Positions 57,283 through 64,000 of a stretch of 64,000 nt of DNA are shown here, piece after piece; the first letter of the stretch is position 1; the number at the start of each line of letters is the position of its first letter. The notes under the pieces are model-generated. The model did no database searches. It was not told where the DNA came from and worked only from the letters and a program-made list of their open reading frames with translations. This DNA is from Ostreococcus mediterraneus (taxonomy: Eukaryota > Chlorophyta > Mamiellophyceae > Mamiellales > Bathycoccaceae). Location of the stretch: assembly GCA_012295225.1 (NCBI GenBank), contig WMKK01000013.1, positions 62,001-126,000 on the forward strand, given 5' to 3'. A program made the translations under genes and the position numbers.

Positions 57283-58407
57283 ATGGCGAGCACCGCCCGA
57301 CGCTGTCCCGTCGGAACATCGGATGCCATTCGCACGTCATGCTCGTGTGATCCTTCTCTCGGGCGCGTCGTGTTGTTCTACGCCTACGTGCCAGTCGCTC
57401 GTCCAAAAGAGCTCGGCGACGCCATTCTCAAAGCGTTTTCAAGGACGGCGCTCACTGGGAAGATTAGAATTGCCCGGGAAGGAATCAATTGCACCGCAGC
57501 GGGCGATGTTGATACCATCGATGCCTTTGTGGCGTACATGACATCGATCAAGGAGCTCGGGCTCGAGGACAAGTGCGGCGACGACGACTTTTGGAAACGC
57601 GAGCTCGGCTGCGCGCACGCGTTCGCGACGTTATCCGTACGTGTAGTGGATGAGATCGTGCCATTTGGTGCGCGAGAGCTTGATCCAAATACCGTCAGTG
57701 AAGAGTGTGTGGATGCGCTGACGCCTGAGGCGTGGCATGCGGCGTTGAAACAGATGCAGACGCTCGGCGTCAACTCAGGGACGTCCTTGCTCGACGTGCG
57801 GAATTTTTACGAAAGCCGCATAGGGCACTTTGAAGGGTCAACATTGGCCCCAATTCGTCGATTTTCGCAAATTAAGGAATATTTACAGCGCGACGGCGTG
57901 CTCGAGCAGCACGTGACGGGAAAAGAAATGTTTATTTTTTGTACTGGCGGCGTGCGATGCGAAAAGGTAGCTGCCTACTTGACTCGACAGCTCCCGCCAG
58001 AAAAGCGCCCGAAAGCGGTGCACAAACTTGATGGTGGTATCGTGGCGTACAGTAAGCGCATTGGCAGTGAGGAAAGTTTATTTAAAGGATCAAACTACGT
58101 ATTCGATGCGCGCGGTTCAGTGAAAATAACCAACGACACGCCGGCGACGAGTTGGTGCGATGGATGCCAAAAGCCATCGACGCGTTTGGGTAAATGCGCT
58201 GGGCGTTTGTGTCATTACGTCATCATCACGTGTGAACAATGCCCAGACGATGCGACGTATTGTTGTGCATCATGCCGCGAGCAAACTGAGGAGGCAAAGG
58301 GATTGGAAAAATTCAAGAGACGACCGTGCGAATGCGACTGTTTCGAGGCTCGCGAGCGTCGATGCGCGCCGCCGCCAACGCCAACGCCAACGCCAACGCC
58401 AGTGTAA
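57283..58407 (+). CDS. Rhodanese-domain protein of the TrhO/TSTD2 (UPF0176) family
   Basis: This is a 374-residue protein. The N-terminal acylphosphatase-like part is seen in VVLFYAYVPVARPKELGDAI and RIAREGINCTAAGDV. The rhodanese domain has LLDVRNFYESRIGHFEGS and the active-site loop FIFCTGGVRCEKVAAYL with Cys near residue 220. The C-terminal Cys-rich zinc-binding part has WCDGCQKPSTRLGKCAGRLC, then CEQCPDDATYCCASC. Bacterial TrhO makes 5-hydroxyuridine at tRNA position 34; the eukaryotic homologue TSTD2 is uncharacterised. The tail is Pro-Thr repeats. There is no presequence, so it is probably cytosolic. Confidence 0.9.
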   Translation: MASTARRCPVGTSDAIRTSCSCDPSLGRVVLFYAYVPVARPKELGDAILKAFSRTALTGKIRIAREGINCTAAGDVDTIDAFVAYMTSIKELGLEDKCGDDDFWKRELGCAHAFATLSVRVVDEIVPFGARELDPNTVSEECVDALTPEAWHAALKQMQTLGVNSGTSLLDVRNFYESRIGHFEGSTLAPIRRFSQIKEYLQRDGVLEQHVTGKEMFIFCTGGVRCEKVAAYLTRQLPPEKRPKAVHKLDGGIVAYSKRIGSEESLFKGSNYVFDARGSVKITNDTPATSWCDGCQKPSTRLGKCAGRLCHYVIITCEQCPDDATYCCASCREQTEEAKGLEKFKRRPCECDCFEARERRCAPPPTPTPTPTPV

Positions 58408-58451
58408 AATAGATAGCATAGTTGTATTATTAGCGTATCATTGGTATTAAA

Positions 58452-59710
58452 TCAGTTGGTGATCACCGTGCCGACGCCTTGGTCGGTTAAGATTTCAAGC
58501 AACAACGAGTGCTTGGCGCGTCCGTCGATGATGTGCGCGCTCTTCACCCCATTGTTCACCGCCGTGGTGCAGCACTGCACCTTGGGGATCATACCGCCCG
58601 CAATAGTACCCGCAGCGATGGAAGCCTCCGTCTCCGCCATGGTGAGCTCGCGAATTAACGTTGAAGGATCGTCTTTATCCGTACACACTCCTGGAACGTC
58701 AGTCATCAAAATCAACTTCTCCGCCCCGAGCGTAGCCGCAATCGCCCCCGCCGCGGTATCAGCATTCACATTCAACGCTTGGCCATTCTTATCCATCGCC
58801 ACGGTGGCAACCACGGGAATGTAACCTCCGTTGACCAAGTTCTTAATCACCGTCGCGTCCACCTTGGTGACGCGCCCAACAAATCCCAACTCTTCGCTCT
58901 TAATCTCCCCTCGTAATAAATTCCCATCCTTGCCGCAAATTCCAACAGCCTTACCCCCAGCACAAGAAATTAAACTCACAATCGACTTGTTCACCTTGCC
59001 CGTGAGCACCTGCTCGACAATTTCCATCGTCGCCGCATCCGTCACGCGCAACCCATTCAAAAACTTAGCCTCGATGCCAACCTTCTCCAACATGGCGTTA
59101 ATTTCCGGCCCACCACCGTGCACGAGCACGGGACGAATGCCAACCGTGCTAAGCAACACCACATCACGAATCACTGCGGCCTTTAATTCCTCAGATTTCA
59201 TCGCAGCGCCGCCGTACTTCACCACAACCGTCTGACCGGCAAAGCGTTGCAAATACGGCAACGCCTCTGAGAGCACCTTGACGCGCATTTGATTATCAGC
59301 CTCTTGCGCAGCGTTCGCCGCACGAACGAGCACCTGAAACAAACCATACAGATACGAGGTCGATGTCGCGTCAGTCCGCGCGATCGACGATGCGCACACG
59401 ACGACGACGACGCGCGACGAAACCTTTCAAACGTTTGTTTTGTTTTGCCCTCAACGCCAGCACAACAATCACGCAATCGCGCGCACGCACGCGACGCCGA
59501 CGCCGACGCTGACGTCAAACCTCGCGTACGCGCGCCGACCACGCGATGCGCGCGCGCACGAAATGATCTCGCGCCCGATCGCGCGCGCATACGCACCGTG
59601 TTCGCGCGCACGCGGTTGACAGCACCAACGACGCGTCGCGCGCGCGTGTCGCGTCGCGTCACCACCGGCGACGCGCGCGTCGACGCAATCGTCGCACAGA
59701 GAGATGCCAT
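58452..59710 (-). CDS. NAGK: Acetylglutamate kinase, plastid (arginine biosynthesis)
   Basis: This enzyme phosphorylates N-acetylglutamate, the controlled step of arginine synthesis, and is regulated by PII in plants. Exon 2 (59333-58452) encodes the whole enzyme: [89 protein letters not shown] and [18 protein letters not shown]. The acceptor TTTCAG with an upstream ACTGAC branch site is clear. Exon 1 begins at the ATG 59710 ([20 protein letters not shown]) and encodes an Arg/Ser-rich transit peptide. Its 3' end is unsettled: the best phase-0 donor is GTTGAG at 59455, which departs from the usual GTGCGT form. It is divergent from the HExxH gene. Confidence 0.9.
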
Positions 59711-59844
59711 GAATATCGTGTGTGTCGTGTATATAACGCGCGCGCGGTTCGGGTGGCGCGACGACGGGCGACGCGTGCGAACGAATGACGGCACGACTGC
59801 GCGCGTGCGCTTTTTCACGCGTCATTCGTCCGCACACGTTTCAC

Positions 59845-60807
59845 ATGGGCCGCGACGCCCCGCGCGCGACGATTCCCTCGCGCACGCTGGAAGAATACGC
59901 GCACGAAATTATGTCGCACGCATCGGCGTGTGCGTCGGCGACGTCGGCGCGCGATGCGACGGGAAAGAACGCGGAGCAATCGTTGGTGCTCGTGCGCAGC
60001 TGGTGCGCCGATGCGCGCGTGTTTCTGCTCGTATTCCCGTCGGCGCACGCCCAACGGCGCGCGCTCGGGCGGGCGTCGATGTATTTGGAAGATCCAGAGA
60101 CCCTGGGGGTCGTCGCGAGCGCGCTGCCGAGCGGTGCGCGCGGTGGGGTGGCGAATTACAGCGGGCACAATATGCGCGTGTCGGCGCTGTGTCGCTTTAT
60201 CGACGCGTGCGGCGGCGTCGACGCGTGTTGGGAGGAGGAACGCGAGCTCATGCGAGCGCTGATAATGCATGGGATCATTACTCACGATGTGCGCACGGGG
60301 ACGTGCGTGGCGGCGCGTGATGTGGGCAAGTATAGGCATAAAGGTGAGGCGTGCGTGGTCGCCGTGCAGGCGAGCGGCGACGCGCGAGAAGTCAAGGATG
60401 CGTTGATTCATGAAGCCATGCACGGGTTATGGTACGCCAGAAGCGCGTATGCGGAGCAGTGTTATGCGTATTATGCGAGTGATGCGCTCGATGCGCGCGA
60501 GAGGGCGATTTGGGTGGATTTTTTAAGGGAATTGAGGTACGCGACAGAGGATGAGGAAGTCGTGGTGAATGAGTTTCAGGCGTACATGGCGACCGAGACG
60601 CAAATGTTTGGCGGCGGCGGCAATGGTGGTGGATCGGGGGCGACGAAGAAAGGTGGTGGTAAAAAGTCTGGATCGTCCTCATCGTCGTCGATTGATGCGC
60701 TCACGGCGATGCAAGTAAAATTCGCCGAGTGGGCGCGAAACGTCGTCGCCGACGAAGACGCTCGCGCGCTACGGTGCGGCGAAACCAAAGCCGTGTTTGT
60801 GCGATAG
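59845..60807 (+). CDS. HExxH zinc-hydrolase-like protein, unknown family
   Basis: This is a 320-residue protein not assigned to a named family. DALIHEAMHGLWYARSAYAE (about 184-203) contains HEAMH, the HExxH zinc-protease pattern. A second conserved-looking motif VVNEFQAYMATE lies about 50 residues later (240-251) and could supply the third ligand Glu. The N-terminal half (ADARVFLLVFPSAHAQRRAL, NYSGHNMRVSALCRFIDAC) shows no known domain. The C-terminal ~70 residues contain a Gly/Ser/Lys linker and a final helix. There is no signal peptide. The ATG at 59845 is chosen over 59785. Protease activity is inferred from the motif only. Confidence 0.65.
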   Translation: MGRDAPRATIPSRTLEEYAHEIMSHASACASATSARDATGKNAEQSLVLVRSWCADARVFLLVFPSAHAQRRALGRASMYLEDPETLGVVASALPSGARGGVANYSGHNMRVSALCRFIDACGGVDACWEEERELMRALIMHGIITHDVRTGTCVAARDVGKYRHKGEACVVAVQASGDAREVKDALIHEAMHGLWYARSAYAEQCYAYYASDALDARERAIWVDFLRELRYATEDEEVVVNEFQAYMATETQMFGGGGNGGGSGATKKGGGKKSGSSSSSSIDALTAMQVKFAEWARNVVADEDARALRCGETKAVFVR

Positions 60808-60980
60808 ATAGATAGATACGTAGCGTACCTAGACAGACAACTTTAATTAATAAATGTATCACGAATGAAATTACAACATGAAGACGCCGCCACCGCGGTC
60901 GCACACGCAACCGTTACAGGGGCGCGTCGAAAGAATTAAAGACAAAAGCGCCGACTCGGGTCAACTTTTCCCCGACCCAC

Positions 60981-61481
60981 TCACGCACGCACTTGTTGCG
61001 ACGCAGAGTACGCATTCTCGCCCCAGCTCGGACGCGATGACATCCCACCAGGCGTCGTCGTCGTCCGACGTCGCGCCTCAGCGTCAAACGCGTGCGCGAA
61101 CGCCCCCGCGCCGGCGTCCTCGGCGTCGTCGCCCGCCTCTGGCGTGAACAGCACCTCGCCTTCGTTAATCGTTCGCGGAATCACCACGCCCGCGCGCTGA
61201 CCAAAGAACGCGCCGGACGATGAATCCTCCGCCTTATCATACGCATACCCCGGTACGCGCAGGTGTTTGGGCGGATTAAACCCGCACAACCCCCACGGAC
61301 GCTCCCCCGACGCCTCCGCGCGCGCGCGAACCTCGCGCGCCTGCTCGGGACAATTAAACGCGCTCTTATAATACGAATCCGAATGCACCATCCCGTTCGC
61401 ATCACCACCGGCAAAGCATAACGTACCATCATGCTCGTCGTCCAACGTCGCCGGTAACCGAATCTCACACTCGCTCGCCAT
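60981..61481 (-). CDS. Conserved-looking small protein, unknown function
   Basis: This is a 166-residue frame that is not recognised. It starts MASECEIRLPATLDDEHDGT and continues CFAGGDANGMVHSDSYYKSA, GERPWGLCGFNPPKHLRVPG and AGVVIPRTINEGEVLFTPEA. Composition is balanced and contains conserved-type motifs (Trp, Gly, Pro, Cys), unlike chance frames. There is no signal or membrane segment. The C-terminus is disordered. It is convergent with the HExxH gene. Confidence 0.6.
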   Translation of the reverse strand: MASECEIRLPATLDDEHDGTLCFAGGDANGMVHSDSYYKSAFNCPEQAREVRARAEASGERPWGLCGFNPPKHLRVPGYAYDKAEDSSSGAFFGQRAGVVIPRTINEGEVLFTPEAGDDAEDAGAGAFAHAFDAEARRRTTTTPGGMSSRPSWGENAYSASQQVRA

Positions 61482-62023
61482 GTCTCGTCAATCACACTCC
61501 CCGCCGCTTTATCCACACAAACAAGATGCGCTCGTGTCTTCACGAATGAATCAACCCGCGCGTCTTTTACGACGATCCAAAACTGTCTCGGCGCGAACGA
61601 ACGCGTCGAGTAAAAATTAAATAACTGTTCTCGGCGACGACGACGACGACGCGTGACCTGATGGGCGACGACGACGACGGGCGCGAGAGGCGTGTGCCGG
61701 AATGGCGATCCGCGTCAGCACGCCCACACACCGGGGGGTTCTTGGTGGAGAACGCGCGCGCGTTCATGGCGATGCGGTGCGTCGAATACGCGCGTCGCAT
61801 GCGATCTCGGAAACGTCACGTACGTGTGCTGCGGTGGTGTATTCACCATATAGGGGGCGTGAATCGTCTATGTTCACGTGAATATGAGTTTGGCGAACAC
61901 TGTAGATTTGGCGTGCTGAGAGACACGTTTTAGTCTTGTACTATCGATAGTATGTGGTTATTGAGATGTAAACATGTCACGAAGGTGCGGCACACGGGCG
62001 ACAGAGGACGACACGGCGACACG
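61482..62023. other. Intergenic region with a possible short gene
   Basis: About 540 bp. A plus-strand frame at 61661-61933 (MGDDDDGRERRVPEWRSASA, then GGFLVENARAFMAMRCVEYA) has balanced composition for its first 53 codons and then meets a consensus GTACGT donor at 61820, so it may be exon 1 of a small gene. No second exon can be fixed. The rest looks non-coding. Confidence 0.35.
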
Positions 62024-63706
62024 TTAAGGCTTCCATGCGCGCGCGAGCGACGCGGACATTTCTGCGGCGAGCATCCATTGCACGGAGCCGATGCCAAAGC
62101 CGCTGGACGTGGACGTGGCGGCGATGGCTCGCGCGGAGCCGGCGGCCCAACGATCTTTGATGGGTATCGAGCACTGTATAACGTCAAACTCGCGGTGGAA
62201 TTGGGTTAAGAGAGTGCTCATGGGCGGGTTCGGGCACTGCCCGGTGCGCTTCGCTTGGGCGGCTTGGACCATGACGGCGCCGTTTTGTTGATACACGCGA
62301 ACGCGAATCATATCAGAGTTACCACCGCCAGCGATGACAAATATCCATTGCGCTTCTTGCGCCGTAGCGGTGAAAGAGGTGTAGCGCTCTGGAGCGAGCA
62401 TGCGAATGCATTGACCTTTGAACCAGTCCTTGCCACACATTCCGCCCGATTGGAAAATCACGCGACGAACGTCGAGATCCATGCCCCAGGTGCCCGCGTC
62501 GTACATTTTCCACGTCGTAAGAAACGCGCTGTTCGGGAACGTGTGGCTCATTTGCTTCGGTTTAGTATCACCGCGCATGCCAATAGTATATTGAAGTGCG
62601 TGAGCGCTCATTTTATAGCCCACATTCGTCGTCGCTCGTGAGTTGTGCCAATCAGCGCTGATGTCGTGCGACGCGATGGCGCACTCAGTGCCGAAACAGG
62701 CGTGTCCGAAAGGCAGCAACTTTTGACCAATCTTGTACGCCTTGAGCGTCGTACCTTCGAGAATAACCTCAAGGTGCACCATCTTGACTTCATTTGCAAG
62801 GTATGGATCGACGACGGCAACGATGTGGCGCGCCTTTACGCGCGTCTCGGCGAATTGCTTGTCCCGGGCCGCCATACCGCGCCCCGAAGGACCTTTAACA
62901 TCGCCATATTTGATGGTAATACCGCTTCTGATATTTACCAGACGTGCATCATTACCTTCGCCCAATACCGCCATGTTGGGTAGCTCTGGGATGTCTTCCA
63001 AAAGCATTTTGTCGTCCCACGTCGACTCAACCATGTCCGACGGACACTCGGTGTCGCACGTGCCGTACACGTAGCTGACGGTATTCGGATTGTCTTCTCG
63101 TGTTAACACGCGGTTGAAATATTCACCGTACTTTTGCGCACAATTCGCCTTGGCTTTTGCCAGCGGTATCGATGCATCTTTTCCGATTTCGTACCTCCAT
63201 TCGCCAGTTTCGGCGTTTTTCAACGCAAACCCGTACTCAAAATTGACGTCCCCGTTTGTCGTCACTCGCCAGATGCGCTCTTCACTCGGAAGCACCACGC
63301 GCTCCATCTGGATCGCATCCGACTCTTCAAAAAACGAATCCGAACCATAGTTGTGACGCACGACGTGCCCAATCGGCGCGCCAGACAACATGAAATCCGC
63401 GAGCGACTCCTTCAAATCCCCCGGCAAGCATTGCGTATGCAAGTCAAACGTCACCGTCGGCGCCATGTTCGTCGGCGCCGGCGCTAACAGCACGCCGTTC
63501 TTCGGAATCCAATCCCCGATGCGCGCGCGCGCGTCCGCGGAGGACGCGAGCGCGGCGCCACCGCACAAAACGACCGCTGTGGCGCCCAACACCAACTTCG
63601 TGCGTCGGCCGATCGACGTCGTCGGACGATCGCCGCCGCCGTCGACGCCGCCGTGCGCGATCAAAGGAGATCGCTCATTGCGCGCGTTCGACGTTCGTAT
63701 CTTCAT
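62024..63706 (-). CDS. Type II membrane (or secreted) protein, unknown, probably lineage-specific
   Basis: This is a 560-residue protein not recognised. A short basic N-terminus (NERSPLIAHGGVDGGGDRPT) precedes one hydrophobic helix, TKLVLGATAVVLCGGAALAS, near 37-56, as in a type II anchor or signal anchor; the rest would be lumenal or outside. The large domain has many Cys (for example GTCDTECPSDM, FGHACFGTECAIASHD, GGMCGKDWFKGQC) suited to disulfides, and long beta-type segments (VEVILEGTTLKAYKIGQK-like). The start at 63706 is the first ATG that leaves a sensible topology. It is divergent from a gene that starts near the window end. Confidence 0.7.
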   Translation of the reverse strand: MKIRTSNARNERSPLIAHGGVDGGGDRPTTSIGRRTKLVLGATAVVLCGGAALASSADARARIGDWIPKNGVLLAPAPTNMAPTVTFDLHTQCLPGDLKESLADFMLSGAPIGHVVRHNYGSDSFFEESDAIQMERVVLPSEERIWRVTTNGDVNFEYGFALKNAETGEWRYEIGKDASIPLAKAKANCAQKYGEYFNRVLTREDNPNTVSYVYGTCDTECPSDMVESTWDDKMLLEDIPELPNMAVLGEGNDARLVNIRSGITIKYGDVKGPSGRGMAARDKQFAETRVKARHIVAVVDPYLANEVKMVHLEVILEGTTLKAYKIGQKLLPFGHACFGTECAIASHDISADWHNSRATTNVGYKMSAHALQYTIGMRGDTKPKQMSHTFPNSAFLTTWKMYDAGTWGMDLDVRRVIFQSGGMCGKDWFKGQCIRMLAPERYTSFTATAQEAQWIFVIAGGGNSDMIRVRVYQQNGAVMVQAAQAKRTGQCPNPPMSTLLTQFHREFDVIQCSIPIKDRWAAGSARAIAATSTSSGFGIGSVQWMLAAEMSASLARAWKP

Positions 63707-63937
63707 CGTGAGCCGTTCGCGTCGAGCGATGCCGCGCAGAGCGCGGCGCGCAGAGCGCCGCGACGTCGACGCAACGACGACGCCTCGTCGAAACCCGACT
63801 TCATATTCCATGCAGTATAATCCCATATACGTTAGAAAACACACGTCGGTCCAGGGTATAAACACGCACGAGTGCATAGTATAAACCCATAACCCTGTAT
63901 GAGTACACGGAACGGTATCGGCATTCCGCGACGCGCG

Positions 63938-64000
63938 ATGGCGATGCGTCGCCTCGCGCGCGCGCTCGACGTCGTCGTCGACGGCGACGACGCCAGCGAC
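63938..64000 (+). CDS. Possible start of a further gene, cut by the window end
   Basis: An ATG at 63938 opens a frame of 21 codons (MAMRRLARALDVVVDGDDAS) that continues past the window. It is divergent from the type II membrane protein gene, so the 230 bp between them would be a shared promoter. Too short to identify. Confidence 0.3.
   Translation, partial: MAMRRLARALDVVVDGDDASD

Overview
The window reads as nuclear chromosome DNA from a very small, gene-dense green alga, most likely Ostreococcus or a close relative in the Mamiellales. The evidence is a nuclear PsbP gene with a two-part plastid presequence, plastid-type N-acetylglutamate kinase, a KEA-type antiporter and a phytoene desaturase fragment, all in GC-rich DNA. 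Genes are separated by tens to a few hundred bases. Introns are few and short (about 90-280 bp), and most start GTGCGT or GTACGT. The genus is inferred from these traits and was not checked by a search.

Bases 1-32,700 are ordinary housekeeping DNA. In order: PRPF6 (cut by the window start), an acidic protein, a TM9SF protein, an RsmE-type rRNA methyltransferase with no ATG, a Cys-rich two-helix membrane protein, a NOL12/Rrp17 protein, a CSLA/CSLC-like GT2 enzyme, a helicase-associated-repeat protein, an ICT1/ArfB-type release factor, a START protein, ABHD18, mitochondrial MnmA/MTU1, PsbP, COQ10, TTC1, a giant dynamin/SLIP-GC-like GTPase with a GATA finger (split by an assembly gap), HIBCH, the kinetochore protein Nnf1, CIAO1 and a secreted two-domain Kazal inhibitor.

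Bases ~33,830-41,975 form an accessory island, and the most unusual part of the window. It carries an intact 1450-residue Fanzor (eukaryotic TnpB-like, RNA-guided nuclease family) and, divergently across about 0.9 kb, a C5-cytosine DNA methyltransferase with a Cys cluster and a BAH-like segment. Both flanking host genes are cut on their island-facing sides. On the right, a JMJD7-type hydroxylase stops just before its iron-binding HxD motif. On the left, a phytoene desaturase lacks its N-terminal FAD-binding part. The right junction holds a short filler sequence copied from about 220 bp away, next to a cluster of hairpins and a G-quadruplex motif. No transposase is visible.

Bases 42,600-64,000 return to housekeeping genes: a coiled-coil protein with a KEN motif, the KEA antiporter, an F-box-like protein, neurochondrin, ALG12, LUC7, a UBZ-SAM protein, DCAF12, XPC/Rad4, a TrhO/TSTD2-type rhodanese, N-acetylglutamate kinase, an HExxH protein, two lineage-specific proteins and the start of a further gene. 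Several genes share themes: splicing (PRPF6, LUC7), tRNA or rRNA modification and organelle translation (RsmE, MnmA, ArfB, TrhO) and DNA repair (XPC, UBZ-SAM). Apart from the divergent Fanzor/methyltransferase pair, the order looks like normal eukaryotic packing rather than operons.
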